Part shown: positions 30,675 to 43,459 of the stretch, in pieces
Layout: every line of letters begins with the position of its first letter
Numbering within the stretch: position 1 is the first letter of the stretch
Origin: Lachancea kluyveri NRRL Y-12651
Lineage: Eukaryota; Ascomycota; Saccharomycetes; Saccharomycetales; Saccharomycetaceae
NCBI GenBank assembly: GCA_000149225.2
Contig: CM000687.1
Span: 486,501-550,500 of the forward strand
Direction of reading: 5' to 3'
Length of the DNA stretch: 64,000 nt
Made by a program: the position numbers and the translations under genes
Notes under the pieces: model-generated
The model's input: the letters and a program-made list of their open reading frames with translations, nothing else
What the model was told of the DNA's origin: nothing
Databases searched by the model: none

Positions 30675-32328
30675 TCTGGATTTCTCATTGCCTTTTTTTA
30701 CTGCTTGCGGCAGCGATGAGAGCTCTTATTATTCGTAGTTTGCTCTCCTATTACTACTCGGGTCTTTTGAAAAGATGATATTAAAAAAAAAAAAATACAA
30801 AATAAAAAAAAAAAAATAATGACACAGCATATAAATATAGTTAATATTGTGATACTTTTTCTGCACTTAGATTTTGCTACTAATGATGATATTACAAGAC
30901 CAGACTCTAAAATCTCTAGTTTTTTTTTTTTTTTTTTTTTGTTTTGGCCCATGGGCAGAAAGACAATGAAGGATGCTGAGCATTATACACCGAATTTATT
31001 ATACTAGCCTAAAGTAACCAAGTACACTTTTCATTCCTGCAAGTGATACGTAGAGGTCTTATGAAAAGAGTGTCGGATAAGTTATCGACACCGGCCTGAT
31101 CACAGACGAGGTGTTGAAAAACTTGCATACATTACCCTGGAGATACCAAATAAAGACCTTTGATCAAATTTCTGATAAGTTTGTAACGTAGGAACCTCGA
31201 AGTAGTAAACTGGAAGCAAAATTAGGGTAGAGTTGGGCACGCACATGGCAGACGGAAGCACCGATGCGGGGAGAAAGGAACGATTTGGCTCGTGATTCAG
31301 TTACAAGTGGCTGTAAACGATTTACAGCCAATAAAGGGAGGAGCACGAAAGATGAAAAACGTGAACAAACGTAATATTTGTTGAAACATTCACCATCACC
31401 AAACGTGTCCGTATACCCCACATTTGAGTCATTGGCTAAATAAAAATGGATTAGCCATAAGATACCGTTTAAACTGACTACACGAACGCGATTTAAAATA
31501 ATATTTACAGCTAGTAATTTAGCTATAACCGTGGAACGTCAGTATTTTGTAGTTAGAGCCGGTAGGGTTGCGAACTAACAGACATGGTATACTTGTCAGT
31601 CCTGCGAGAACCTAGCTCACTCTACGTTGCCAGCCTCTACGTTTTCAAATCGATTGACACGACGGGGTCGAGCCTCGGAAATGTCAAAGTGAGAACAGAT
31701 CCCAGCCGTTAATTTGGCCTGGACAGACTTAATATCCCTCAATGTATGGTAAAAACAGCAAAAACAACAAAAATATGATAGGACATTTTTAGATGTTGCG
31801 ATGAATAACTGTCGCGCTGTTCTCAGTGACGCCACCGCGTCGGGAGGTCATGTGACAATGAAGGGCGTTTTTTGTTGTTCCTTGTCCCCGTGTCCGCCGT
31901 ACGTAAACAACCATGACTTACAAATCAGCGTTCCTCGACGGAAAAATAAACTTCCCGAAACTGATGTGTGGGGTTGTCGGATGCAGTGCCATACCCTACT
32001 GGTCCCTTACAAACGTGGAGGGAAGAATGAGGAGTGGAAAAAGAAAAAGCTTTGAAAAGCACCTTTTGTGTTGAATCTTGTAGTCTATCAAAGCTTCTTA
32101 TTTGTTTTTGCTACACCATTATCTCATTTGCTTTACGTTTGTTCTCGGGAACACGGCAGAAAAAGCTAAGAATCTCGAAGGGAAAAGTGGCACATGACTT
32201 GATCGAAATTACTAAATGCTGAAGAAGAAGCATTACTTAAAGGACGCCATATTTCTAATAGAAGCCATATAAGCTGAGGTCAGGTTGTTGTTTTTCCGCC
32301 GCGGCATAGGAAAAGAAACAAGAGAAAA
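30675..32328. other. Gene-free region between transporter and maltase 2
   Basis: 1.65 kb. It opens with A-runs and a 21-bp T tract (30920-30940) in the transporter 3' region. The last ~400 bp act as the maltase 2 promoter, with a CCGCCGCGG element near 32297 and a TGTGGGG Mig1-like site near 31967. A TGAGTCA (Gcn4-type) box is at 31424-31430. I looked for a broken MAL activator (zinc-cluster motif) and found none. Confidence 0.45.
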
Positions 32329-34089
32329 ATGACTATTACTGACTCTCATCCGGAAATTAAACCTAAATGGTGGAAAGAAGCCACCATCTACCAGATCTAT
32401 CCTGCCAGCTTCAAGGATTCTGATGACGACGGCTGGGGCGATTTGCCAGGTGTCGCTTCCAAGCTTGGGTATTTGAAAGAATTGGGTGTTGACGCCATCT
32501 GGATCTGTCCCTTCTACGACTCACCTCAACAGGACATGGGCTATGACATTGCCAACTACGAAAAAGTCTGGCCTCGCTACGGGACCAACGAGGACTGTTT
32601 CAATCTGATCAACGAGGCCCACAAACTAGGTATCAAGGTCATCGTTGACCTGGTCATCAACCATTGCTCCTCCGAACACAAGTGGTTCAGGGAAAGTAGG
32701 TCCTCAAAGGACAGCCCAAAGCGTGACTGGTTCATTTGGAGAAAGCCAAAGGGCTACACCGCAGACGGCAGGCCAATTCCTCCAAACAACTGGAGATCCT
32801 TCTTTGGTGGGTCTGCCTGGGAATTTGATCCTCATACTGAAGAATTCTATCTGAGATTATTCGCTTCAGGTCAGCCAGACTTGAACTGGGAAAACGAGAA
32901 CACACGTAAGGCAATCTACGACTCCGCCGTTGGGTTTTGGCTGCATAAGGGTGTTGACGGCTTCAGAATTGACACTGCTGGCTTATACTCCAAGATTCCT
33001 GGCCTGCCAGATGCACCAATTACTGATCCCTCCACTGAATTTCAGAATGCTAACCCGATGAGCAACAATGGTCCACGTATCCACGAGTTCCACAAGGAAA
33101 TGCACAAGTACATGGAAGAGCAAATTACTGACGGTAGAGAAATTATGACGGTTGGTGAGGTTGGTCAAGGTGATCCAAAAACACGTCTACAGTACACCAG
33201 TGCTCGTGAAAAGGAGATCTCGGAGCTTTTCTACTTTGAACACACCAGTACCGGCACCTCTCCAACCTTCCGTTATAACATCACACCATTTACTTTGAAA
33301 GACTGGAAACTAGGAATTGCCGACAGCTTCCAGTTCATCAACGGCACTGATGCTTGGTCAACTATTTACTTGGAGAATCACGATCAGCCACGTAGCATTA
33401 CCCGCTTTGGCAATGACTCCCCAGAATGGCGTGCCACGTCAGGTAAACTACTGGCACTTTTGGAAGTATCCTTGACAGGTACGCTGTACGTCTACCAAGG
33501 TCAAGAGTTGGGCCAGGTTAACCTGAAGGGCTGGCCCATTGAAAAGTATGAGGACGTGGAGGTTCATACCAACTACAAAATCATCAAGGAAAAATACGGT
33601 GATGAGTCGGTGGAGATGAAAAAGTTCAAGGAAGGTGTCGCTTTAATTGCAAGAGACCACAGCAGGACCCCCTTCCCATGGACCAGTGAAGAGCCTTACG
33701 CCGGCTTTACTCGTGGCGAAAAGCCCTGGTTCGGCGTCAACGAGTCCTTCAGAGAAGGCATCAACGCAGCCGACGAACTAAAGGATCCAAACTCCGTTCT
33801 CAACTTCTGGAAGAAAGCGTTGAAGCTAAGGAAGGAACATAAGGATATTATGGTGTACGGTTACGACTTTGAGTTTTACGATCTCGACAATGAGAGGCTT
33901 TTCATGTACACCAAGAGGAACGGAGACAGGAAGCTGTTCGCTGCGCTGAACTTTAGTGGCGAAGAAGTCGAGTTTTCCGTTCCTGTAAAGGATGCCAAGT
34001 ACACGCCATTTTTCGGTAACTACGATAACTTGGAGGCAGAGTCTCGTGTCCTACAACCATGGGAGGGCAGATTGTACTACGTTGAGTAA
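32329..34089 (+). CDS. Maltase / alpha-glucosidase (GH13), copy 2
   Basis: 586 residues with the same catalytic set as copy 1: Asp215-Thr216-Ala-Gly, Glu277 in [10 protein letters not shown] and Asp352 in ENHDQPRS. It points away from copy 1, so the pair forms an inverted repeat around the transporter. Residues 1-174 and 442-586 are nearly identical to copy 1 at the DNA level. Residues 175-441 differ at many sites, for example [16 protein letters not shown] here against [16 protein letters not shown] in copy 1. The variable middle carries most of the substrate pocket beyond the catalytic residues, so the two enzymes may differ in preference for chain length or linkage. Stop codons differ (TAA here, TAG in copy 1). 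Confidence 0.95.
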   Translation: MTITDSHPEIKPKWWKEATIYQIYPASFKDSDDDGWGDLPGVASKLGYLKELGVDAIWICPFYDSPQQDMGYDIANYEKVWPRYGTNEDCFNLINEAHKLGIKVIVDLVINHCSSEHKWFRESRSSKDSPKRDWFIWRKPKGYTADGRPIPPNNWRSFFGGSAWEFDPHTEEFYLRLFASGQPDLNWENENTRKAIYDSAVGFWLHKGVDGFRIDTAGLYSKIPGLPDAPITDPSTEFQNANPMSNNGPRIHEFHKEMHKYMEEQITDGREIMTVGEVGQGDPKTRLQYTSAREKEISELFYFEHTSTGTSPTFRYNITPFTLKDWKLGIADSFQFINGTDAWSTIYLENHDQPRSITRFGNDSPEWRATSGKLLALLEVSLTGTLYVYQGQELGQVNLKGWPIEKYEDVEVHTNYKIIKEKYGDESVEMKKFKEGVALIARDHSRTPFPWTSEEPYAGFTRGEKPWFGVNESFREGINAADELKDPNSVLNFWKKALKLRKEHKDIMVYGYDFEFYDLDNERLFMYTKRNGDRKLFAALNFSGEEVEFSVPVKDAKYTPFFGNYDNLEAESRVLQPWEGRLYYVE

Positions 34090-36292
<2,203 letters not shown>

Positions 36293-37179
36293 ACAATGAA
36301 ATAATTTGTTGTATTCCTAATATATTTTTTCTTCCCGTTACGTTCCCATTTTTTATCTTGTTGATCCCCCCTTTTTTTGGCAAACATTTACGCTACCTAT
36401 TTATTGCACACAACCTCTTTAAATAGAGACATTCTCTGCGTATATGTTTTGCTCGTTTATGTTGAAAAGTTTTTTATTAATCGCCTTAAGATTTTTATCG
36501 TTTTAGAAATGTTTTAAATTATGGGTCAACGGCTTTGCCACAATATGACTAATTTTATCATTAGATGTATTCAACAACCGTCACAGTGGCTCAGGTCTGA
36601 CTTCACGTAGAGGATTTTTGTTTTACATATAATGTGTAGTTTTATCTCTAACGATGACTATGTATTAAAGTAGGCCATTTTCAGAGTCTTTGTATTTAAA
36701 GGGCTTATTGTCATACTTGTCCTGTTTACAAATATACATATCTAGAAAGAGCTGATACTCTGCAGGGCTATCAGAAGCTCCAATACTTTAGAGCCACTTC
36801 CACATGCCTTTGAAAGTTTTCCACACTCCAGCGCTGTGCTGGCTCCACATTGCCAATACTATGCAATTTTGTTTATTTCGTTTGTCTTATTTTTTTTCTC
36901 TCTCTATCTTTTTTACATAGAAAAGTCTATATCCACCTTTTTCCCCGAGTTTTTGCATATCAGTTGTATTAAATATTCATACTATTTATTCATCTATTAG
37001 GCACACAATCTTTGCTTGTGGGTTTTGTGAGTTTCTTGCATGATACTCAAATTCCGTTATGAATGACAATGAAATTTTTCGTTGAGTCATTTGAATATTT
37101 CTATTGATAAAAGAACGTGTAATTCCTGTAAATACCACACTATTTCCTAGTTCTTACGATCGATATAATTCACGACAGC
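36293..37179. other. ARO4-HIS7 intergenic region
   Basis: 887 bp in tandem spacing. It includes the HIS7 Gcn4 site and T-rich tracts. No gene seen. Confidence 0.5.
37083..37089 (+). promoter_or_regulatory. Gcn4/Bas1-type site upstream of HIS7
   Basis: A perfect palindromic TGAGTCA 91 bp before the HIS7 ATG. S. cerevisiae HIS7 is activated by Gcn4 and by Bas1-Bas2 through TGACTC sites, so regulation looks conserved. Confidence 0.7.
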
Positions 37180-38835
37180 ATGTCCACGGTTCACATCATT
37201 GACGTTGAGAGTGGTAACTTACAATCTTTAACCAATGCGATCGAGCATCTAGGTTATAAAGTTCGACTTGTGAAATCACCAACTGACGCTGACTTGGATA
37301 ATGCCACCAAAGTGATCCTTCCAGGTGTTGGTAACTATGGTCATTTTGTTGACAACTTGTTTTCGCGTGGCTTTGAGGCTCCAATCAGAAAGTATCTTGC
37401 TTCTGGAAAACCAATAATGGGTATTTGCGTGGGTTTACAGGCGTTGTTCGAAAAGTCTGAAGAATCACCTGAAACTGAAGGTTTATGGTTGATTCCCGCT
37501 GGATTGACCAAGTTCAACGACTCCGATAAGCCTGTTCCTGAAATCGGCTGGAACAGTGTTATTCCAACCGAGGACTTATTTTTTGGCTTAGATCCATACA
37601 ACAGATACTACTTTGTTCACTCTTTCGCTGCAGTTGTGAACGATAGCCTAAAAAACAAATTGAGAGAACAAGGTTGGAAGTTGGCTACCGCAAAGTACGG
37701 AGGTGAAGAATTTATTGCATCTGTTCACAAGGACAATATCTTTGCCACACAGTTCCATCCAGAAAAATCAGGTGTAGCTGGGTTGCAAATAATCGATAAC
37801 TTTCTGAAACAAAAACACCCGCAAATTCAGCACACCAAAGAAGAAATCACCCAGCTAAGCAATGACTATTCAAACCATGGGCTAACCAGACGTATTATTG
37901 CCTGTTTAGATGTCCGTACTAACGACCAAGGTGACCTAGTTGTCACAAAGGGTGACCAATACGATGTTCGCGAAAAATCAGAGGGCGGTAATGTTAGAAA
38001 CTTGGGTAAACCAGTAGAGTTGGCACAAAAATATTACGAACAAGGTGCAGATGAGGTTACGTTTTTAAATATCACCAGCTTTAGAAACTGTCCGCTAAAG
38101 GATACACCAATGTTGGATGTGCTAAAACTGGCTGCCAAAACTGTATTTGTTCCACTGACCGTGGGTGGTGGTATTAAAGACATCGTTGATGTTGACGGAA
38201 CTAAGATCCCTGCTTTACAAGTTGCCGGCCTATATTTCAGGTCCGGGGCCGATAAAGTGTCCATTGGTACTGATGCTGTTTATGCTGCTGAAAAATTTTA
38301 TGAATTAGGCGGTCACGGTGATGGAACTTCTCCCATTGAAACTATTTCAAAGGCATATGGTGCCCAAGCTGTTGTGATTTCTGTGGATCCAAAGAGGGTC
38401 TATGTAGATGGACCAGAATCAACTAAACACAAGACATTCCAAAGCAAGCATCTAAACGCAAAGGGCCAATCCTGGTGCTGGTATCAGTGTACTATCAAAG
38501 GTGGCAGAGAATCTAGAGATTTAGGAGTCTGGGAGCTGACCAAAGCCTGTGAGGCATTAGGTGCAGGTGAAATCCTACTGAACTGTATTGATAAGGACGG
38601 ATCCAACTCGGGATACGATTTGGAGTTGATAGAACACGTCAAAGATGCCGTTAAAATCCCGGTTATCGCGTCTAGTGGGGCTGGTAATCCAGGACATTTC
38701 GAAGAAGCCTTTAATGAAACTCGTGCAGACGCTTGCTTAGGTGCAGGTATGTTTCACAGAAGCGAATACACCGTTGATAATGTTAAACAATATCTGTTGG
38801 ACCGCGGCTTTAAAGTCAGAATGGATCGTGCCTGA
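37180..38835 (+). CDS. HIS7: Imidazole glycerol phosphate synthase (His7)
   Basis: 551 residues, a bifunctional fusion as in other fungi. The N-terminal class I glutamine amidotransferase has the nucleophile Cys83 in GICVGLQ and the His-Glu pair in FHPEKSG (about 193-195). The C-terminal HisF-type barrel starts near [10 protein letters not shown] (about 239), with [19 protein letters not shown] and [13 protein letters not shown]. The enzyme makes imidazole glycerol phosphate for histidine and releases AICAR, which feeds purine synthesis. It is convergent with SRM1. Confidence 0.97.
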   Translation: MSTVHIIDVESGNLQSLTNAIEHLGYKVRLVKSPTDADLDNATKVILPGVGNYGHFVDNLFSRGFEAPIRKYLASGKPIMGICVGLQALFEKSEESPETEGLWLIPAGLTKFNDSDKPVPEIGWNSVIPTEDLFFGLDPYNRYYFVHSFAAVVNDSLKNKLREQGWKLATAKYGGEEFIASVHKDNIFATQFHPEKSGVAGLQIIDNFLKQKHPQIQHTKEEITQLSNDYSNHGLTRRIIACLDVRTNDQGDLVVTKGDQYDVREKSEGGNVRNLGKPVELAQKYYEQGADEVTFLNITSFRNCPLKDTPMLDVLKLAAKTVFVPLTVGGGIKDIVDVDGTKIPALQVAGLYFRSGADKVSIGTDAVYAAEKFYELGGHGDGTSPIETISKAYGAQAVVISVDPKRVYVDGPESTKHKTFQSKHLNAKGQSWCWYQCTIKGGRESRDLGVWELTKACEALGAGEILLNCIDKDGSNSGYDLELIEHVKDAVKIPVIASSGAGNPGHFEEAFNETRADACLGAGMFHRSEYTVDNVKQYLLDRGFKVRMDRA

Positions 38836-38962
38836 AAAGGCAGAAAGATAGACAGCTCTAATAAAAATTGTACTTTTGTTTAAAAAATAAAACTGCTTTA
38901 TATAGTAATACACATTGCTTGAAAAGAAGAGAAAGTTTTTCTTCGTAATGCACACGCCATTT

Positions 38963-40414
38963 TTAATCATCCATTTTATCAGCTCTCTTTTCAGCTTCTT
39001 CGTCACTCAATTTAATACCACCAGAAACGGAAAACTGACCACCGCAACCAACAAACATGATGTTATGGTCTTGAGTAGCAGTGTTTTTAATTCTGGTTGG
39101 AGTTTCGATGTCTTCACCAGAAGGACCCAATCCAACAGCATAAGTTTCACCAAATCCCCAAGAATAGACAATGCCGTCCTCAGATACGGCTAAAGAGTGA
39201 TGAGAACCTGCGCTAACGTTTTTAAATTTCGGAACATCAGAAAGCTTGGTTGGAACCGGGATGGCACGTGCTTTGCCATGAGCATCTTTGAAGGTGCTTT
39301 CTGGCAGTTTGTCCTTTGGAATACCAACCTCAAACATGTCCAGCCTACCAAAGGTATACAAGTCACCATCTTCGGTTAAAACAATAGAATGATGCTCACC
39401 TGCTGAAACTGCTTTGACCCTAGTACCTTCTGGTAATAGAACCTCGGTTGGGACGGTCACCAAAGCACCATCTTCTACTTCGGAAGAGACACCGCATTGG
39501 CCGAATTGGTTTAAACCCCAACTGTATAGCTTGCCATCCTTAGCTAAAGCAAATGAGTGATTTTCACCAGAGGCAATATATTTGATATTGTCTAAGCCAA
39601 AGGCCCTTGGTTCCAAGGTTCTTAAGCGAGAACGCTCCATGATTTTTCTGCCTAGTTGGTATTGCTGACCATTACCCCAAGCATATACAACACCACATTC
39701 ATCTAGAAATAGAATGTGATCTTTACCAGGAGCTAATTGAACTATTTTTGATTTGGTCGAGGAAAATGTTGGAACTTTCCATGGAGTCCGTTGGATTTTA
39801 ATTTTATTCTGGTAGAATCCCAAGATACCTTCGTTACAACGGAAAGTACCCCAGGCATAAACTTCGCCATTGTCAAGTAGTGCACAGCTGAAGTTATCAG
39901 TTGCGGCTAGTTGAACGACTTTGTGGTCTTTCAGAGGCAAAGAATCACTGGGTAATTTGCGTGGTGTGCTTTCTAACTCGTTTAAATCACCATCTTCGTC
40001 ATCACTACTGTTGTCAGCATCCATGTCCTTCAACTGTTCAGAGGCACCAGACGTGTCTCTACCTAACGCGGCAGAGTCATTGGTACCCCAAGACCAAATA
40101 TTGTTGGTTTGATCCAAAGCCAAAGTGTGCATACCGCCTACAGCAAAAGAGATTATCTTAACTTCGTTACATGGCAAATATGGATTCAATCTTGGTCTCT
40201 TTACCTCCTTGTTTTTAGCCAAGGGGCCTAGGCCTAATTCACACATAGAACCTGTACCCCAGACAAAGACGTCCAGAGGTTGTGTAGAGATATACATATG
40301 TTTGAAATCATCCTGTGTGTTAATTGCTGGATAATGCTTATGAATAGTAGAGACTAAATGTCTTTTGTGTCTCTTTACTGAGGATGGAATTGGACTAGCA
40401 GATCTTTTGGTCAT
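38963..40414 (-). CDS. SRM1: Ran GTPase exchange factor Srm1 (RCC1)
   Basis: The start at 40412-40414 (MTKRSASPIPSSVKRHKRH) gives 483 residues (S. cerevisiae Srm1 482); the frame stays open for 42 codons upstream but those are not conserved. Seven RCC1 repeats follow, with blocks such as FVWGTGSMCELGLGPLAKNK, FAVGGMHTLALD, ASGENHSFALAKDGKLYSWG and GFGETYAVGLGPSG. The basic N-terminus is a likely nuclear signal and the acidic insert DADNSSDDEDGD matches S. cerevisiae. Srm1 loads GTP on Gsp1 in the nucleus and sets the direction of nuclear transport. In S. cerevisiae SRM1 is YGL097W; here it stands between HIS7 and ENP1, which are YBR248 and YBR247. Confidence 0.96.
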   Translation of the reverse strand: MTKRSASPIPSSVKRHKRHLVSTIHKHYPAINTQDDFKHMYISTQPLDVFVWGTGSMCELGLGPLAKNKEVKRPRLNPYLPCNEVKIISFAVGGMHTLALDQTNNIWSWGTNDSAALGRDTSGASEQLKDMDADNSSDDEDGDLNELESTPRKLPSDSLPLKDHKVVQLAATDNFSCALLDNGEVYAWGTFRCNEGILGFYQNKIKIQRTPWKVPTFSSTKSKIVQLAPGKDHILFLDECGVVYAWGNGQQYQLGRKIMERSRLRTLEPRAFGLDNIKYIASGENHSFALAKDGKLYSWGLNQFGQCGVSSEVEDGALVTVPTEVLLPEGTRVKAVSAGEHHSIVLTEDGDLYTFGRLDMFEVGIPKDKLPESTFKDAHGKARAIPVPTKLSDVPKFKNVSAGSHHSLAVSEDGIVYSWGFGETYAVGLGPSGEDIETPTRIKNTATQDHNIMFVGCGGQFSVSGGIKLSDEEAEKRADKMDD

Positions 40415-40828
40415 GGTGTAGTCACGTTTACCTGTTGATATTTCACAGTTGTTGTTGATCCAAAGCATGAAAAGAGATTGTTGACATAACAGTTGATACT
40501 GAAAATTTTTAGATAATATCGTTGTATACGATATAGTCATGTGACATGACTGATTGGAATAATATAATGTGTTGAAGTTACAACTATGTATACCTGCAGT
40601 AGGCTAAAGCTACGTTCATTCTTCGAACGTGTTAATATCTCATAAATTTTTGAAAAATTCTAAATTAGCAGCACAAATAATGTTTATTACATTCTCTTTC
40701 TTTATTTCTCTTTTTCCATTTTTGTGACGCATTTCATAAAAAGGGATGTTCTTTATAGAAGGTATGCGAACAATTTCTTTAACGGTATCTCAATCATATA
40801 CATGTAGATACCAAATAGAACTAGTAGC
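40415..40828. other. Divergent promoter region SRM1 / unrecognised gene
   Basis: 414 bp. It holds a 15-bp perfect palindrome (40536-40550) and T-rich tracts. No other gene seen. Confidence 0.5.
40536..40550. promoter_or_regulatory. E-box-type palindrome upstream of SRM1
   Basis: GTCATGTGACATGAC is a perfect inverted repeat that contains the Cbf1-like half TCACATGAC on the minus strand. It lies 122 bp before the SRM1 start. Confidence 0.5.
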
Positions 40829-41833
40829 ATGATGGGAGCTCTGAAATTTCTAATTGTATTGTCGTCCTTGATTGCAATTTCGAGTAGTTATCCCTTCAAA
40901 ACATGGATACAAGCCCTACGCACTTCCATTAGCGATATAGAATTAATAAGCCCACATATACGTCTTATCGACATTGTCGAGCTTGCTTCTGGTGACCAGT
41001 TTAGTAAGGAAGTAGTGCGCATTTCAGCTCGAAACAAGGAAGCAGGTATGACTGATTTAAACGGAAGCATTGATATTATTACACAAGCTGTTGAGCAATC
41101 ATTGGTCGCAAGCTATCTACAAAGCGAGTTTGAATTAAACTCATATCTATTTCAAGATGAATTCCTACTCACAAACTTTGGAGCACCATTCGAACGGATG
41201 GTGCTGTTGGGAAGAGACTTCGAAAACACATACAAAATAGCATTGGAGCAGAATTGTTCTGAAGTTAAGATGATGAAGTCCACAGTACAGACTTTCTTGG
41301 AGTTTAAAGTTACAGATATCACTAATCTGAAACGAGAAATTTTTGAGCTACTCAAATTAAAGAATTCCCTAGATCTTCAGAGCTCAATAAGCTCCAGGAT
41401 CAAAAAATTCGCTACAGACTTGAAGGTTTTAGAAACAGGGTTAAGAGTGGCAATCAAAATGCTGAGAGAAATGGCAGTTACAAACGTAGACCAGTGTTTT
41501 TCCAGAGAAATGGCTATTTTCGAGCCCGAGATAGTGACACAAGAGCTAGATGACGAATTTTTCGGGAAATTGCTTGGACTGGCCGTATCTGAAAAAATAA
41601 CGTCAGAGGTTGTCGACGGTGATGTACACTCTTCGATAAAAATAATCGCTGGACTTCTAGGCGATCAAGGTGGATTACTAGCAGCTATTGGAACATCGAT
41701 TACTCTCTGTACAATGGGCTTGGCATTGCCGACTTGCGGATTTTTCATTGCTGCTTGTGGCGTCGGTACGGTGGCATTTGGGTGGCGTACATACCAAGAG
41801 CTTTCAAAAGTTTTTAATGGACTAAATAATTAA
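40829..41833 (+). CDS. Unrecognised secreted or membrane protein, helical with C-terminal hydrophobic segment
   Basis: I do not recognise this 334-residue protein. Residues 1-20 look like a signal peptide (FLIVLSSLIAIS core, cleavage near SSS/YPF). Residues 25-245 look mostly alpha-helical and amphipathic, with long charged stretches. Residues 282-318 are strongly hydrophobic and Gly/Ala-rich, and end FGW before a short polar tail. Cysteines are at 143, 223, 294, 303 and 310, and possible N-glycosylation sites at 78 and 142. The design (signal, helical body, one hydrophobic hairpin near the end) would suit a secreted protein that inserts in membranes or a membrane-anchored protein; this is inference. 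It sits between SRM1 and ENP1, a junction with no counterpart gene that I know in S. cerevisiae. Two adjacent Met codons open the frame. Confidence 0.72.
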   Translation: MMGALKFLIVLSSLIAISSSYPFKTWIQALRTSISDIELISPHIRLIDIVELASGDQFSKEVVRISARNKEAGMTDLNGSIDIITQAVEQSLVASYLQSEFELNSYLFQDEFLLTNFGAPFERMVLLGRDFENTYKIALEQNCSEVKMMKSTVQTFLEFKVTDITNLKREIFELLKLKNSLDLQSSISSRIKKFATDLKVLETGLRVAIKMLREMAVTNVDQCFSREMAIFEPEIVTQELDDEFFGKLLGLAVSEKITSEVVDGDVHSSIKIIAGLLGDQGGLLAAIGTSITLCTMGLALPTCGFFIAACGVGTVAFGWRTYQELSKVFNGLNN

Positions 41834-41965
41834 TTACATCATGAATACCTTGGGTCTGGTACTTTTGGAGTCACTATTCGATTAATATCGTCCAGGATGG
41901 TGATATGGCATTATCACACCCAATCACCGCACTAAACCTTTTAGCGTTTCTTTTTTTCGTGGAAA

Positions 41966-41994
41966 AAAAATTTTTAGATGCGATGAGATGAGCT
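41966..41994 (+). promoter_or_regulatory. RRPE plus PAC elements upstream of ENP1
   Basis: AAAAATTTTT (41966-41975) is followed 4 bp later by a full PAC box, GCGATGAGATGAGCT (41980-41994), 62 bp before the ENP1 ATG. This pair (Stb3 and Dot6/Tod6 sites) marks ribosome-biogenesis genes in yeast. Confidence 0.85.
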
Positions 41995-42055
41995 GTGACA
42001 GTTGCAGCTAGTCTTTGACCAAAAACAGAGGAACAGATTAACCAAACTGTGTAAG

Positions 42056-43459
42056 ATGGGCAGAGCCACTAGTTCTAGAGCTAAAAAGCAAAGACACGAC
42101 CCTTTGTTAAAAGATATTGACTCCTCCCACGGTAACTTGAGGAAAGCTACACGTCGTGGTGATGATGATAACAACGCCGAAGATGAGGAAGAGTTTGTTG
42201 ATGCACAATCCTCCAGAAAGATTTTACAACTAGCCAGAGAACAACAAGAAGAACTTGAAGAGGAAGAGGAAGCCCAGTTGCAAAAAGAAAAGAGTTCTCT
42301 GGCTAGATTTCGTGTGGCCAGCTATGACAACGATGAAGATGACGAAGACGAAGTCGCTGACAACATCTCAGACTTTGAGCCAGAAGGCGCTTATGAAGAA
42401 AGTGAAGAGGAGGAAGTTATCGAGATTGACGAGGAAGATGCTGCTATGTTTGAACAATACTTTAAAAGAGCCGAGGATTACAATTCTTTGACTGGCAGTT
42501 ATAACTTGGCAGATAAAATCATGGCCTCTATTAGACAAAAGGAAATGGAGATGACTTCTGGTGCTCCAACTGACGTAGTGTCCGCTACTGATGATGCCCA
42601 AGAGCAGGCACAAGGTGTGGCGCTACCACCGAAGGTTATCAAGGCTTATACAACAGTTGGTTCAATCCTGAGAACTTGGACACATGGCAAATTGCCTAAA
42701 CTGTTCAAAGTTATTCCATCCTTGAATAACTGGCAAGATATCTTGTATGTCACTAATCCGGAACAATGGTCACCGCACATTGTTTATGAGGCTACTAAAT
42801 TGTTCGTATCCAACCTACCTGCCAAGGAAGCCCAAAAGTTTGTCAATTCTGTTTTGCTAGAACGTTTCCGTGAAAACATTGAAACAAATGAAGATCATTC
42901 GTTGAACTACCATCTATATCGCGCGGTAAAAAAATCTTTATACAAGCCTAGTGCCTTTTTCAAGGGGTTTTTGTTCCCACTAGTTGAAACTGGTTGTAAC
43001 ATTCGCGAGGCCACCATTGCCGGCAGTGTCTTGGCCAAGGTCTCCGTTCCAGCCTTGTACTCATCTGCTGCGTTAAGTTATTTGTTAAGGCTACCTTTTT
43101 CTCCTGCAACTACAGTGTTTATTAAAATTTTGCTGGAAAAGAAATACGCATTGCCATACCAAACTGTGGATGAATGTGTTTATTATTTTATGCGATTCAG
43201 AGTCTTGGATGATGGTAGCAACGGTGAAGATGCAGTTAGAATTCTACCAGTAGTGTGGCACAAAGCATTCCTATCCTTTGCTCAGCGTTACAAGAACGAT
43301 ATTACCCAGGATCAAAGAGATTTCTTGTTAGAAACTGTTCGTCAAAGAGGTCACAGAGATATTGGTCCTGAAATTAGGAGAGAATTATTGGCTGGTGAAA
43401 GTAGAGAGTTTATTGGAAATGCAAATGAAAAAGACGATTTGATGCTCGATGTTCAATAG
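42056..43459 (+). CDS. ENP1: 40S ribosome biogenesis factor Enp1 (bystin)
   Basis: The start at 42056 (MGRATSSRAKKQRHDPLL) gives 467 residues (S. cerevisiae Enp1 483). The N-terminal third is basic then very acidic (ENP1 EEEEEAQ and NDEDDEDE tracts). The bystin domain begins near ALPPKVIKAYTTVGSILRTW (about residue 200) and runs to the end, with LPKLFKVIPSLNNWQDILYV, SALSYLLRLPFSP and KKYALPYQTVDECVYYFMRF. Enp1 is part of the 90S and pre-40S particles and is needed for 18S rRNA maturation. It carries the expected PAC/RRPE promoter. S. cerevisiae YBR247C, next to HIS7 there. Confidence 0.96.
   Translation: MGRATSSRAKKQRHDPLLKDIDSSHGNLRKATRRGDDDNNAEDEEEFVDAQSSRKILQLAREQQEELEEEEEAQLQKEKSSLARFRVASYDNDEDDEDEVADNISDFEPEGAYEESEEEEVIEIDEEDAAMFEQYFKRAEDYNSLTGSYNLADKIMASIRQKEMEMTSGAPTDVVSATDDAQEQAQGVALPPKVIKAYTTVGSILRTWTHGKLPKLFKVIPSLNNWQDILYVTNPEQWSPHIVYEATKLFVSNLPAKEAQKFVNSVLLERFRENIETNEDHSLNYHLYRAVKKSLYKPSAFFKGFLFPLVETGCNIREATIAGSVLAKVSVPALYSSAALSYLLRLPFSPATTVFIKILLEKKYALPYQTVDECVYYFMRFRVLDDGSNGEDAVRILPVVWHKAFLSFAQRYKNDITQDQRDFLLETVRQRGHRDIGPEIRRELLAGESREFIGNANEKDDLMLDVQ

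Noticed and set aside
30675-32328. A decayed MAL activator gene between transporter and maltase 2
   Set aside because: No zinc-cluster motif or long decayed frame could be found in either direction.
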